Positions 46,514 through 60,751 of a stretch of DNA of 64,000 bases are shown piece by piece. Origin of the DNA: Eremophila alpestris peregrina. Lineage: Eukaryota; Chordata; Aves; Passeriformes; Alaudidae. The stretch is from positions 12,351,033-12,415,032 of the forward strand of contig WMCF01000015.1 of NCBI GenBank assembly GCA_009792885.1, in the 5' to 3' direction. The stretch's first letter is position 1, and every line of letters begins with the position of its first letter. A program made the position numbers and the translations under genes. The notes under the pieces are model-generated. The model was given only the letters and a program-made list of their open reading frames with translations. It had not been told where the DNA came from and did not search any database.

Positions 46514-49500
46514 GCAAATTTCTACATTGGTTAAACTGTGTTGCCTTTTGGAAAGTTTATAAAGAACAATATTTCAATGAGGCAGATGTTTGCTTAATAA
46601 ACAGAATCACAGAATAATTACTGCAGTAATTATTTTACTGTAGTAAAAATAAGCCTCAAAACCCAAACATAAACACAACAAAAACATTTCTGGCTGCATA
46701 TCTGAGAGCTAGGTCACACTAAACCAAATTACAGGCTCCCCTGTTACTGATTTGCTTATCAAGTAGAAATGTGAATACTCCAGTGAGGGTATTTCCTAAA
46801 AGTCTTGCTTTCAGCAAGGAAAAGGCTAACTCCATGAGTGTTTCTGTGTATGTGGGTGGGAATTTTTAAAGTAGGTTGCATGCCTACATTACAAACCAGG
46901 GTGTGCCCACAGGGAAAGACTGCTATCTAGGGCAGCACCTGGATGATCTGAGCTGGATCATCATGAAGTGCAGTGCTCCAGGGGTATGAACATCGATACC
47001 ACACTGATGTGAGAAGCATCTTCCATACAGGAAATAACTTCCAGAAAACTTGTAGAAACTAAAAAGGAGAATGACACAAAGAATAACAATAAACAATTTT
47101 TTAAAGTTTACCTTTTTGGTGTTATATAATGTCTGTATTTCCTGCAAGAAAAATTGCTAAGAAAAGATTGCTAGTTTTAGGAATTCATTTGAAAGCTCTC
47201 CAGGTGAGATGTTTTGTTAAAGAAAATCTTAATGGCAGCCTCTGGGAGTAGTTACCATGCCTTTTTTCTCTCTAAACTCCCAATTCGTTATTAATAGCAT
47301 TCTAGTAGTACATTTGCTAAACATACCCCTAGAATTTACTTTTATGTCTAGGCAGAAATATGGGAAAAAACCCACTTATAATACTTCTCTCTAGGGAGCA
47401 GAATTATTAAAAAAAATCCTATCATAAAAAGAGAATTCTACGATATTGCTGTAAGTCATGAGCAGATGTAAGGAAAACAGAACATTCTGTTGTTATGTTC
47501 TATATATTATTCTCTCTTCCTCTCATATCCCAGTCCTCCCTTATGAAGAAAAAGGAAGAGAAAACAATGAAAGGAGGAGATATTGGCACTGGAAGCATTG
47601 CTGCCACCACTTTCAATTACCATCACAGGAGAGATCTAATCACAAATCTCCAGCCAGAAGGGAGAAAGGATTCTAAGGAGAGAGTATTTGGGAAAGACAT
47701 ATAGGAAATTATTTTCTCTGTGTGGGTAATAATTTACTAGTTTTAAACTTGAAATATGAACGTCAAAGCCACACAGTCCAAAATAATGTTGGATAGCTGC
47801 ATCTATCCTGTACCCCAGTCTCTAAATTAGGTGTTAAGAATATAGTAGTTACTGCACTGGGGGCTTTTCCCCTTAGCATTACTATATTCCACGCTTAAAT
47901 TTTTAAATTTTTGTTCAGGAAAACATTTAAACAAGGAATTAATATTTTTTTCCACTAAGATGATATTTATATTACACAGGCAAGGTGATTGCCTTTTTAA
48001 TAGAGATCTTACAGATGATTGCAGGCTATCAGGTGCTGGGGGACCACCTTCCCATGAAGGTTCTTGAATATGTCTGTCTTGGGAACATCATTTAAAATTG
48101 TACCTTTTCTGTCTTTTACAAGTATAGCCCTTCAAAGCAAATAAGTAAGCCTGTTGTTGTCAAGGAAGATTTTATCTTGATAGTCTGTTTCTAAATGTTA
48201 CAAACACCATTTTTCTCCCACCCCTGCTTGCTGTTTATTGTTGGTACCATCCTGCAAAACTAATATTTAATAAAATGATTTCTTGATATTCACTCTAAAG
48301 TATATACTTATCTTTCCTGTACATTCTCTGAATACTGCTTGATCATGGATATAGTTATGGAGTTTAAAAGGAAGATGTTTTAGCTTTTAATAAAGCTACC
48401 TGAGGAACCAAAGAGATTACCACTTTGCCAATAAACTGTTCCTCTATACCCAACAGACCTTGTAACTGCTAGATATTATTTCCACACACCTAGAGATGCT
48501 ATCTTCATGAAGAAATATCAAGCACAACATATATCTTATATTAACATCAACATACAAACTTAAAGGGAGGAACAGGATAACTGGTGTTTGATTATGCTTC
48601 TTCTTCATACTACTAAGTATTTTTCTCTATACCAGGTACAATTTCAGGGAAAAAATTGGTTTGTTTTTTTCCTAGGCCTATTGCAAAAATAAGTGAATTG
48701 TTTTTAACTATCAAGGATTTTTCTAAGCACCTGTTGATTTGTTCAGTATGTCTGGTTATAGAAAAAAAATAATAAAGAAAATAAATTCCAGGAAGCATAA
48801 CCCTAGTAGTTTCAACAAAATCAAGATTTGAATAGGCAGGCATTTTGGGATCAAGTATTCTCTTTTTGTAGGGTACTTAAAAAGTACTGTGTGTTATAAC
48901 ATTTGTTTTATGAAAATCAAATATGGGACAATTAGAAATAAAAGTGATTTTATTCTACCTAGCTAATACAGCTGAGAAAGTGTGAAGAAAACAATATATA
49001 ACACAATAAATTGCTCTTTTCTTTCATTAGATGTAAAAGGGAGCTGGAGGAAAGGGATTTGCATTACTTGGGTTTTCTTCTACTGTAGTTTCCAGACATA
49101 CTGTTCATTGGTTTTGACCTGTGTCTCAAAATCACAATCTGACCCTCAGTGAGCTGCTGACTGAAGTTAATAAATTCAAATGGAACTGCAGGCATTGAGG
49201 CTCAGGACTTTTGAATGTAGTTGAAACTGATTTTCATAGTTCATGCACAAACTCAACCAACAATTCCTCCTCTCAGCTTCTGCCTTCGGGCCCTAACATT
49301 TTCTCATGCAGAAGGCTTCTTGGGAAAAAGGCCCTAGAGTTTTACACTGACCGTGATAACTACAGTGGATATTTTGCCACTAGGTCAAGCTGAAACATTC
49401 AGAACATAGTGCAGAACCCTATTAAACCATTTTTCTTTTCTGTTTAACCACACTGTTGCCAAACCAGGTCTAGGAACTCCATGTCAATGTGAATACTGTT

Positions 49501-52500
49501 CCATCCGTTTGCATTTTACCTGGCACTCATTCTCTCCCAGAGTCAGTTTCTCCTCTGTACATATAGCAAATTCTTTTCTTTAGTTACATGGCTGCTTTAT
49601 GCTGGCTGACTTTGCAAAAGTCTCACTTTTGCTTACAAAAAACTCCCTTGATTTCATGAAAGAATATGGTATTGTGAGTCTTAGCCCGTAGTGAAGATGA
49701 GCTGCTATCTCTACTGCAGCTTTCAGAAGAGTTCTTCCCAGGGCAATTCTATTTTAAACTTAATTAGATGCTTCAGCTTAGTTTTAAAAAAAGAAGCAAG
49801 AAAACCGACTATTGGGAGACTGGCAGGTGTAGTGTGGCTCAGTGTCAGGATACAATGAAGATTTCTGTGTTAAAGCTGGCATTTCAGTCCCTAATGACAT
49901 TACTGCAGAGGATGAGTCAAGCAGTATTTTACTTTGTAATCACTCTGACTTTGTCTTTTTTAAATAGAAGTAATAGATAGCAAAATAATAAAAAATAATA
50001 AAAAGGTATCAAAGTATAATAAGAAACAGTTCAAAATCTTTTAACTCTCCCCAAATTGTTGCCACTCACAAAAGTTCCCTGACAGAAATATCCATCTTGG
50101 GTGTGCTAGCCTTTTGTATAAAGACAGTTCTGCAGAAGGGTGCAAATCTCAAGCGCCACATTTCTAAGAACTAGGTCATAGCAATTTTAATTTGTGACCA
50201 CAAAGCTAGAAGGAGTGATAACTTGGACTTAGTGACCATCTACTGAGAGTAGGACCACAGTTTAAAAAAGCACCTGGCAATTCTAAATATCCAACAAGAG
50301 AAACTTTAAAGGATTTGATATTCAGAATTATAAGAATAGTCAGAAAATGAAAGATAAGCCTAATGCCTTGTCTCCAGCTAATCATGCACAGATAACTGAA
50401 ATATAGAGGTCACTTTTGAAAATCATGCTGAAGAGGTTCTGTTATTAGAATTAGACAAGGCAGTTTATGCCATACTCTCAGGTTAATTGTATTTAGTGTG
50501 GGTCTACTGGGATTATGTCCTCATCAGTAGTCAATTAAGTTAACACAGTTTATAGAAAAATAACAAAAACTTCAAGATATGGCTGCATAACTATCTAGAA
50601 ATGCTGTCCACTTCCAGGTGTTCATAGAAAAAAAGTGCAAGCTCAGTAATATGTTTAATCTGTCAGCTACCAATTGGGACAGTAATTAGCTGTTTCTGGC
50701 CAAAAAGTAAAAATGATAAGTTGTAAGTGACAAGTTGCAATGGAAGGAATGGAGAATTCTCTTTCTTGATGAATATCAAAGCAACCTTTCAGTCATGACA
50801 TTTTGCAGTTCAGCTACATACATCGGAGGAGAAAACACACAATGTAAATATACACACCACAAAAGAGTGTCCTGAGTTATTAACTCCAGAAATGCTGATG
50901 TGTGTCATTGACATTCTGCTCTCTTTTACTTTCAGATTCATAATTTCTTATTTCACTTAGATTTTTTCCTTCCTGTTTTCTTGTTCCTCTTATTTCTAGA
51001 GGAAATATTTCTTGTTTTCTTATTTTCTAGAAAATTATCTTTTATTTTCTCTTCCTTTTTTTCTTTTGCCATAAGCTTACATTTTACACATCTTAGGCAC
51101 TGAGAATAGATTTATCAGAATTTGTAAGCCTTTTTCTTCTACATGCAGAAAAAACCAGGGAGGCTTTGGAAATACAATGTACATATCTGCCAAGAGAAGA
51201 AGGCTGTTGTGGTCTGACTCTGCTTTGGTTTATGGCACAAAAAATAAACTGTTATGGTAAAAAACATCTATTTGCAGTTCATGTTTATGTCAGGAAATAA
51301 AGTAATACTTGCAGAGTATTAATTGTTCATCTAGGAAATCCTAAACTGCTTTCATAGCAACAGCTACACTTAGGTTTTTGTTTTCATTCAGGAACAAGGC
51401 TCTTTCTTTAGTCTCTTTTTAAAACCTGTTGCATCTTTCTTAGGATTCAACTCTACTCAATTTTTCTGAAAACACTTATTTTTCTTTGTAGCCTCTACTG
51501 TTCCCTCTCAGTCTGTCAATATCTGTCCCTGAACCTTAATTTTCTGACTACACCTGTGTACTGATGACCTACTTTTTACAGTAAACCACCCTATCAATAT
51601 ACCTCAGTTGCAACTAGCACAAAAGAGCTTACAGCATTTCTGTTTTCTGTCAACTCAGAGTTCAAGTTATTTCTGACTCTACGTAGTTTTAAACAAACTC
51701 CTATTACACATGGAAAATTAGTGTTCACCCAAAGTTCAGTTTCAAAGCTTAATTTTCAAATATTCAGACTAAACAAGGATAAGGGTAAAAGTTATCAGAA
51801 ATGACTGAGAAAGAATCTGGGGTTTTGTTATGAAAGTTCATCTACAAGGACTTTCTTTGGCCTGTTATCTACATCAGAGGATACATTCACCTATAAGAAC
51901 TGTTATTTCACCAATATGTTCTAATACCCATTTATATGCTTCTTTTTCTGAGAATCTCTTAGGCTGTCTCATTGACTCATTGCACTATTTTATGCTTTGG
52001 ACCCCAAAACATAGTATTACAGCCTCTGAAGAATAGTTACTGTTTTTTTTCTACAAAGAGAACAAAACAAATTTCAGTCTACTGGAAAGTAATTTCCCCC
52101 TACAAGTCAAGAGGCAAGTGACAACGTAAAATGAAGACAGAATAACAGTTAAAAAGAGTATCCATAGAAACATAGAAAAAGGACAATTTAACCCCCTTGA
52201 AGCAAGACAGAAATTTAGGAACAAAGTCTACAAATCTATAATGTGGAGCTTATAGCTTAGATTTTTACTGAGAAGATGAAGAAAGTTCTGGATTATTCAG
52301 AAACTCACAGTGTGAGAAATGCATAAAGAAAATTATTTAATGAAAGACATGCAAAAGGGTTTTGAAAAATTTGTGTTTGATAGAAGCAGAACTTAACTGC
52401 TAAATTGTCTGGCTGTATACCCAGGATATTGTCTGCAAGAAATTATCCTGATGACTATCAAGCTATACTTTCATTGTCTCTCAATTAGTAGTATTCAATG

Positions 52501-52817
52501 TAGTATTTTATTTTGAAAGATGTATGTATGTATGTATCTATTGGGGCTGCTCCTCCTTCCCCACCTTAGTTTTCCTTGTTTTTATTTTTTTTCCCTGCTA
52601 ATACTGTTCTGTGTTTATGTCAAAGAGAACAAATTCAAAAAGTGTGCCCTTCATTCAGACTCAGGGAGATTCACAGCTCATACCAGAATTTTTACCACAC
52701 TGTGAAGAACTTATCTCCTACACAGATGATTTTGTTCCAGTTATGAATGTTATTACCACACCAGAAAAAGGACAATCACAGTTAAAGCAACACTCCTATT
52801 AGAGGGTAGAAATTAAG
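46514..52817. other. Mostly unique sequence, no gene seen
   Basis: A short AATCACAGAATAATTAC near 46605 resembles a CR1 terminus, but nothing after it matches. A pyrimidine-rich degenerate TTTCTTGTTTTC stretch lies at about 50940-51070, and a (TATG)n array at 52521-52538. Frames are under 80 codons. Confidence 0.5.
52521..52538. repeat. (TGTA)n microsatellite, short
   Basis: About four tetranucleotide units TGTA. Confidence 0.8.
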
Positions 52818-53313
52818 TGAGACAGAGACTTGTTGTTTATCATAGCATAAAAAGGGTGCTGGTTTATTCCTCTTCATAGCTTAGCCAGCCTGACTCCAAC
52901 CGTTCACTAACTCCAGCTGCAGCAAGCTCCTACTGTAGGATTCCCTTGCAGCCTCTGACTGCTGGTTATTCCCTGCTAAACTCTGACTGCATGGATTGGT
53001 TTGAAGACTCTGAATGCAGGCTTTTACCCAGCTAGACTGTGACTGCAGGTTCCAACAACAGGCTCTAACTGCAGACCCAGACTGACCTTGCGGCAGCGAC
53101 TCTCTTTCCCCAGGATCCTTCTTCTTCATGATCCTCCCATTTCCTCTTCCTCAAGGTTCCTCCTCCTTCATAATTCCCCCAGCTTACCCACTCCCTTTCA
53201 TCACACTTATCTCCACTGGATATAGCTGCAACTCATCAGGGGTGAGGCTGAATTGTAATTAACACAGCTGTTGCTTATCAGGCGCAAGGTCACCTGTATT
53301 CACTTCTCCTACA
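52818..53313 (-). mobile_element. LTR of an avian endogenous retrovirus with internal 26-29 bp repeats, antisense
   Basis: On the minus strand the block starts TGTAGGAGAAGTG (at 53313), has a poly(A) signal in GAGGAATAAACCAGC (about 52865-52880) and ends AGTCTCTGTCTCA at 52818, so it has TG...CA ends and LTR-like order. Its middle (about 52925-53075) is an array of degenerate units whose plus-strand core is TCTGACTGC, at 52954, 52982, 53009, 53038 and 53064. The flanks at my chosen ends do not show a matching short duplication. Family and class are not assigned. No internal retroviral sequence is seen beside it, so it is solo. Confidence 0.6.
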
Positions 53314-56280
53314 ACCAAAAAGTTGTTTCATTCTGGTTCTTAATTGCATGTGTTATTTAAGAATATTTAAGTATTCTTTATTCTGCCTTCCATGTTTGGT
53401 AGTTAAGAACCCCATTTTAACCTGATTAAAATTTCCTTGAACAGCACAGAGAGTTAGAGGCAGGCCTCATGTTATAATGGTATAAAATGGCACTGACATG
53501 CAGTGCTGTGGAAATAGAGTTGCAGCCTATGACTGGGGGCTGGAGTTCAGAGAGCCATTCTTTTGCTTTGTATTCAGGAAATTTTGCCTTTGCCCTTCCA
53601 GTGTATCAGAAGTAAAAGAAAGTATCCTCTTTTTCATGTTTTCCTCGTTGCATATGTATAGTCCTCTCTACAGCTACCACTATGCTTCCCACGCCTGCAG
53701 ATTTTGAAGTGATTATTGAAAGAACTGGGCAAAGATGTTCTTTCCAACATCTCTCATCATGGCATGCTGGGGGAACCCAAGGAGAATGCTTAAAGATACT
53801 TTCATGCTTCTCCTATATAACATCTCCTGGGCTGAATGATGCTGGGCCAGCCTCACCCACCATTTCTTATGTCCTTAGGATTACTTCAAAGCATCAAATG
53901 AAACTGAACAGGACTGAACAACAAGTGGCAGTAAAGATGTGCTCCTTTAAAGAGTGCAATGCTTTTCAGATGAAGAGGTGCCAGAATACCTATGTTTCAC
54001 ATAGAATCAATAGTGTTTGCTATTTATGGTCTGTCCTTGAGGTGTGCATAAACCTTTGAAGAACTTCAGAAAATGTACTTTTGCTTTCCTCATTCAAGTT
54101 GCTTTGGATATTCTTACACAATTGTTAATCAACATCTGCTGCTAACTTCATGTCTTAATAGTTGACAACAGCAACTTAAATTTTTTATCGGATTCTCACT
54201 GCATTGAAGGCTATTAGGAAACCAACAGGTGCAGAAAACTGGAGAAAAGGGAGAAAAAAGTTCCATGTAGGTCACTGATAATCTATTAACCAGAAACTAT
54301 GAAACTTATACGACCTTTGGTGAATAAGGCAAACTTAATTAATGATTTTCATTTACTTCATAAGAGACAAGCTACATATCCCATAATATTCATCTAGGTA
54401 GGATACTAATAGGACTGGATTAATATTATCTTTGCAATGCCATTGTCTTAAAAGTAAAACTAAGGTACTATTTAAGCAACATGAAAAACCTTATTCTGTT
54501 TCCAGGGTTATGGATACTTTTCTTTATGTCTGTTTTCTACTTGCAATAGTGTCAGTGTATGCTGTGTTATAAATACTTACATGGCCTAAAGAAAAAGGAA
54601 GTAAAAATAGGTTTAGGGATTCACAGCAGGATACAGTGAAAGTAAGTATATTGCGGGGGTTGGAAAAGCGTTTATAAAATAACATCAGGTAAGACAGTGA
54701 GTCTTTCGTATTCAGTTGGGATATTCCATTTTAGGTCAGGCACGTTGAATTACTCTCTTCTTTCCACTACTGAAATTGGTAACCTACTCCAGAAACACAC
54801 AGAATTGAAAAAAAGAGGTCAAAAGTAGCGCAGCATACATCAAAGGGATTTGGAATGATAAGAAGACTGTTAATCAGCCCCTGGTTGTTTACTGACAGCA
54901 GGAGATCTGAACTAGCCATTTAGCAGGTTAGGAGGCAATCATGCACACATAATTGCTGCTCCTAGAACACCAGTTTTTAAAGATGTGGATTTCTACTGAG
55001 TGACTGTGCCCTGTTTCAGGGGCTTCGAGTCTGAGTTGCAGGAGTCTGGCTGTTGTAACTATAGAATCTTCACGAGTTAACAGCAAATCACCAAAACAAA
55101 AGGAAAAATAAAGTCCTTAAAAGCCAAATACATCAATAGCAAATAAACAGATAATCCAATCTTGAGATATAGAAAAAGTCCTAAAGATCAAAATGTGTGT
55201 TCCAATTACATGCTGCCTGCAGGTGCTCAACAAGAGATGAAAACGATAAACACATCAAATCATTGGAACATCTAGCAAATCCAACATCACTTCTACAAAT
55301 ACTACCATTAAAAAAAAATCTGACCTCAAAATTGGACTCCTGAGCAGATAGAAAGCAAAGAATTAAAACTCACACATTTCATTTCCACTCTAATCAAGTC
55401 AGAAAGCTCAAAAATTACCTAACTACCTCCTGCTTATAATATTAAGTTAGTTAGTGAACATAGTATCTATAACTTGTATGATCTTCAAAATTTTCACTGG
55501 TGTAAAATAGGGTTTGTTACATGACAACAAAAACATGGGTAAATAAATATGTTTGTTGCTTAGAAAAAAAGAAAAATCAAGAACAAAACCTGAGTTACAG
55601 AGACTTGTTTTATGCTGATATTTAGTTACCTAGCCAGCTTATCTTTGTAAATGAATCAGTCACCTGGTCAGTTCAAGAGACTGTTTTCAACAAGTCTTAA
55701 AGAGGGGAATTAGTTATTTTCTGAGATCAGGCACAATCAATTGCAATTTGTTTCTGTCATTTTCATGGGTATGCATTCTGTGTATATGGTTCTGCAAGAG
55801 CTTTTCTGTGGAGGTCCTGAGATGACAGAAATAAAACTAATAAGACCACATAAGAATTATTTTGAGAATTTAAAGTATACAAGCCCTTGAAAAGAGCTGT
55901 AGAAAAATGTTTTACAGGAAACATAAAACTATCAAAATAAGCTAGTTTCCTTTTACTAATACTGTTATTATTCCTTTCCTGCCAAGATGAAATGTTTAGA
56001 TATTGTCTAGATAACTTCATAGAAAATAATTTACTCTGAAAAAAAATTATAAAAAAATACATCACAGAATTGGATTGTACTAAATGACAAAGCTTAATTT
56101 TTCAGCACCACAAACCTATATTTGTGAACTGAATCAATACTCATCAGCTCTCCTACTCAAGGGAAAAACTTGACAAGAGAGAAGCTTGGTCTGCTTATAA
56201 AAATACTGGGAAAGTAAACAAAATAGCAGTTTCAAAGGACATTCTTCTCGTTACTATTTCTGAATATTTAGCTTGCTTTT
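53314..56280. other. Unique sequence, no gene seen
   Basis: No repeats recognised. The 125-codon frame at 53682-54059 has no recognisable domain, signal peptide or homology that I know. Confidence 0.5.
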
Positions 56281-56402
56281 TTTTTTTTTTTGGATGGGTT
56301 TCATTTGGTGGGTTTTTTTGTTCTTTTTTTTAAATTTTTTAAATTTTTTTTGGGTGGGTTTCACTTGGTGGGTTTTTTTGTTCTTTTTCTTTTAATTTTT
56401 TT
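56281..56402. repeat. Tandem duplication with 60-bp period, T/G-rich
   Basis: GGGTTTCATTTGGTGGGTTT at 56296 recurs as GGGTTTCACTTGGTGGGTTT at 56356, exactly 60 bases apart, each followed by TTTTGTTCTTTTT and flanked by T runs. Two units with few differences imply a fairly recent local duplication within T/G-rich DNA. Confidence 0.9.
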
Positions 56403-57584
56403 TTCTTCTCCTGACAAAAATACCAAAATAACTGAGGGATATTGACTATTAAGGTGTACAGAAAAAACAGTTTAAAACACAATTTTACTTTTTAATTTAG
56501 GTGAAATTGAACTTTTTAAAACTAATTTTAATTAGCTTCTATGAATTCCACGCAGTGTCATCAATGTTAGCTCTGGTTTTTTATACCATCAGATCACTCA
56601 TGTTTTGTAGAGCTCTCTTGCATGATTTACTGTGATTTCTCATAAAGTGAGAAAGTGTTTTCATAATGATAATTTTTGTCTGAATTAAATATTTGGTTTC
56701 TGCAAATACGACTTTTAACCTCATTTTCTGTGAGCATTTGTTCCAATAAAATCTGATTGTTCAAATGAACATGGAGAGCAAATAACAATGAACAGAGATC
56801 ATGGCAAAAGCAAGTCCATTAAATAATGCAAATAAATCTTTTTCTATGGTTTTATTCTCTATGCTTTTTTTTATAATACTACATTATGTGGATGATTTAT
56901 GTTGCTTTTATGGTAAGTAAAATGAGATATACATACTCTTCAGTTGAGTTCACCTGTCTGAGAGGTCATACCAGAAGAAAAACATAGGGAATCAGTCTCT
57001 TGATGCTGGAAAAAGTCTTCAAAAACCAGTTAATATGATTAGACTTATAATAACAAGAAAAAACTTAAGCCAAAAGTAGTATAATTAGATGTGACTGTAT
57101 CTCCTCCACTGGTATCCACCAAACCTATAGAATGGGATTCTTTACAGACCTCTGATTTTGCATCACTAAAGTGATGTTTCAGGAACAGGGATTAAGGTGC
57201 AAACTCAACAGGTTTTCAGTGGAGATAGTTATTCAGTCATGCACAGACTGAGGTTTTAAAGCTCTTGACATATCCAGGGTTTGCTCACACAGGCACATGC
57301 TTTGTGTGGATCTAATGGAGCTCACTCCAGATCCACCTCTGCTGCTGCATGTAGGTTTTTATTTGCTGTGTGCTAAATGCCTGTTGTTCATCTAAATCTC
57401 AATCCACCACTCTGGCAAAATGAAGCCAGATTGTGTCCCAACCAGAGATATAGAAAATGCACAAGTCCCACAATGGGAAAGCAACAGTGGAGGCTCACAA
57501 ACTCTTTCAGTATTTCACATTAATGTTAGAATGTTCAGGTTTTGTTTCTTGTATTGTAAGACTGTGGAAGAAAGGATTCGGTAC
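56403..57584. other. AT-rich unique sequence
   Basis: No gene or dispersed repeat recognised. Confidence 0.5.

Positions 57585-57618
<34 letters not shown>
57585..57618. repeat. (AAT)n trinucleotide microsatellite
   Basis: About eleven perfect ATA/AAT units. It gives rise to poly-Asn and poly-Ile tails in two overlapping short frames, which are not genes. Confidence 0.95.
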
Positions 57619-57619
<1 letters not shown>

Positions 57620-60600
57620 CAAAATTCAATTGTGAATTACTGTTACACTGAATTCAAAGGCAAATCTCCCAGTCCTCTCTTTTCCTTGTGTTTCTAATTT
57701 AGATCAGAATCAATGCCTTAATTATGCTTGTAGTAGAACGTGCCTGGCACTGAGAACATAATTTTCATTTATCCGTTAAGAAGAAAAGTAAATTGTTGAG
57801 CCTGCATCGCTCTGCATTCTTGTTATCAGACTGACTTGCCTTTTCTTGGAATTGCTCCACAACTGAGCTTGCAATTTGGTTTTTGATTGAATGTTTTGCA
57901 CATTGAATTTCACTTTAGATTTTCTCTAGCTGCTTTAAACTGAAGCACGAGTTCAGTTTACTAACTATTTGAATAACATTGTATGCAGAGCAGCATCTTG
58001 GGCGACAGAAGCTTAAGGAGGGTAGGGTTACTGAGAACTGCCCTAGCTGGCCTCACTTACATTTGGATGAATACAGCCAATGTTCCTGTTAAAGAGAGCT
58101 GTACAGCCCAGGGGATGGTAATTGAAACTGTTGCCCTCCCTGGCCTTAGCGGGGACTAACTGCAGCAGAGAAGGCCTTCCCTCTGGGCTGTCCATCGCGG
58201 CATGCAAAGCACAGGTGAATATTTAAGGACAACCCTATGCAGTTGTTCTGTGCAACAAAAGTTATGATCTAGTCAGTTCACAGATCTACAGCCATTTTTA
58301 AATGCAATAAATTCTTTAGACTTTTGCTGGCTAAAAGGATGGTCACACTTTTTGTCCCCAGCAACACATTCCCATTTGTTAGCACTTGTATTCATGAAGC
58401 AGTGCAAATTGATCTACATGACACATAAATCACAAAAACAAACAGTTTTGTACCAGATCAGTGACATAATGTGTTTCTTTGGCTATTTGGTTGGAAAAAG
58501 GCTTTTACTCTGCAGATATAGGAACCAGATTGCTTCTTTTGGCTGCAAGGGCAGATTTATGGTGAATTAGAGTGATAGAGTAGTCATAGAGTCAGCATCC
58601 TATTAGATTAACAGTCACTCAGCCACTGCAGGGATCTACTTTTACAGGTTTTATGTTAGCCAGACTGAGAGGATCTCACTAACAGAGATTCCCTCCTTAA
58701 TTTCTCACAGAAGATACAAGAGTCCTTAGGCTCCTGGGCCTAGACCCTGAGGAAAAATTAAACAAAAACAGAGTTAAGTTTTCAAGTCTCAGCATACATA
58801 TTGGGATTAGTAACATATTAATTAATGTTTCAAAATAACAAATTAGTCCTGTTAGTCCTTGTAGGAGTTCCACCAAGGTCATATAAGTGCATGGCCAGGA
58901 ATTTCATCACTTTTTTTTTTTTGTTAAAGCACTAGAGACTTGCAGACCTTTGAAAGTAATGAAAGTGCTACATTGTTTCCACTTTTATTTCATCTTTTTC
59001 TGATGTGAAAGCCTTCTCTGAAGACTGAGGTGTTGTCTGTTTAGGTGTAATCTGTCTCCAGCATGAAAGGTCATAAGTAAGAACTTGGGAATACAAGGCA
59101 CTACACAGCAAAAAGAGGAGTGTTATGAGGAAATTGCTTCCTCTAAACCTCTTTATGAATTGAAAAAGACATCCAAGTGTTTTTAACTATGCAAAAATGC
59201 CAAGGAAAATAAAAGCACTTGAAGCTAAGGCATTACCTATTCTAACCCTGAAGGGGGATGTAAAGGAGCTGGATCCATCAGGAAGATGAATGTGGTCATA
59301 TATTTATGAGTACATAGTTATATACAGGCTTGAACAAAACTGTGGTGATTTTTGCAAAACTGAGTTGCCTTAATTCTCTATTAACTAGTTCTGAGAAGAA
59401 ATAATTGCAATACATCTGAAGAGTTCAGGGTAACAATCGCCCCTGAAAAGCTATGAACTTACAACCTTAATTCAAAGGCATTTTTTGAGTGTTTCTTTTG
59501 CAATTCCTATATCCAGGACAAAGAGAAAAGAACTTTCTGTAGAATGCCTTACCATTCATATTAGTGAAATTCAGTCATCCACAAAAGATTATGCTCTTCT
59601 CTCTTAAAAAAGTGCTGTCTGACTCAGCCCTTTTCTGACTTCTTCTAAGTTCTGTTCTTCCCCTTATCTTCGGCCACTTGACTTCACTTTAGTCCGCTCT
59701 AATATTGAGAGGTTTCTTTGAGAGAAAGCAACATAAAAAAATACCTCATTTCCTTTTTCTTGATTAATTTTGCATCCCACAGTACCTATTTGCCTTGATG
59801 GATCAGAAAATCATTTCCCAGGAAATGAATGAATTTAAACAGCACTTATCCTAAGGAGACAGTAGCGGAATTGTTGCAGCATTTTTCAGGGGTACAGGGT
59901 TTGCAGGCAGATTGTGTGTACATTTTAGTGTTTCAACACTGTTTTAAATTGTTAGAAAATGTGTGCTTTCATTAGTTTAAAAAAAGAAAAATTAGTTTGT
60001 GTGTTGTTTTTTTGTTTTTTTTTTTTTTTTGCCTGACTCATGAAGCTTAAAGCAGTTAAATATCCAACCCTACTTTTTTTTCCAGATTGATAAGCACAGG
60101 CATGTCCTAGTATACTCCCAATTTTGTTTAGTAAAAGAAAGACAGAATTCAAATAACCACTAGAGAAATTACAAATCAGAAGGACAGAAGGATTTTCTTG
60201 TTTTATCAAAAAAGCGGAGTCTTATGCAGCAACCAGCAAAAATTAAGAAGGAGTCAAGAGAATTACTTCAAGCTTAGGCATAGATAATAGGTGATAATAA
60301 TTAATTGTTAGGAAAGGAAAAAAGAATTAGGTATTTAACATACCAAAGAACTGAGACAGGTACTCAGGAGAGATTGTAGTCTGAGAGGCAGAAATTAAAT
60401 GAAAACACACAGAACGGGAAAAACAAAAAGTGAGACAAAATATTGACTAACAGGAAAAGTTAGGTAACATCAACTCTTGCTTACAGATCTTCACTGTGTA
60501 ACTCATTGGTCTGCATGTGTACTATTTATAAACAGGTCATATGTAGAGGATGTGAGCACAAAAAGTAGTTGTCCTTCTCATGGTCTTGTAAGAGTGTAAT

Positions 60601-60693
60601 CCAAATTGTTTTTCAAGAAGTGAAAAATGTGAAAAACAATTTCAAACAAATACCTCTAGCAAAACCTTTCATCTCTAGGAGTCAAACTGCATT
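57619..60693. other. Unique sequence; a compositionally complex block near 57770-58215
   Basis: No gene or dispersed repeat recognised. The block at 57770-58215 is G+C-richer and free of low complexity, the kind of sequence in which conserved non-coding elements are found, but that is only a guess. T runs lie at about 58909-58922 and 60007-60030. Confidence 0.45.
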
Positions 60694-60751
60694 ATTTTCT
60701 TTTATTTTTTTATATTTTATTTTATTCTTTATTTTTATTTTATTTTATTTT
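60694..60751. repeat. (TTTTA)n degenerate simple repeat
   Basis: T-rich array of TTTTA, TTTA and ATTTTATTTT units. Confidence 0.85.

Noticed and set aside
46601..46625. CR1 3' terminus (AATCACAGAATAATTAC)
   Set aside because: Only the terminal motif is present; the following sequence does not match CR1.
53682..54059. 125-codon plus-strand frame
   Set aside because: No domain, signal peptide or familiar sequence; probably chance.
57420..57651. Frames ending in poly-Asn and poly-Ile
   Set aside because: Produced by the (AAT)n microsatellite.
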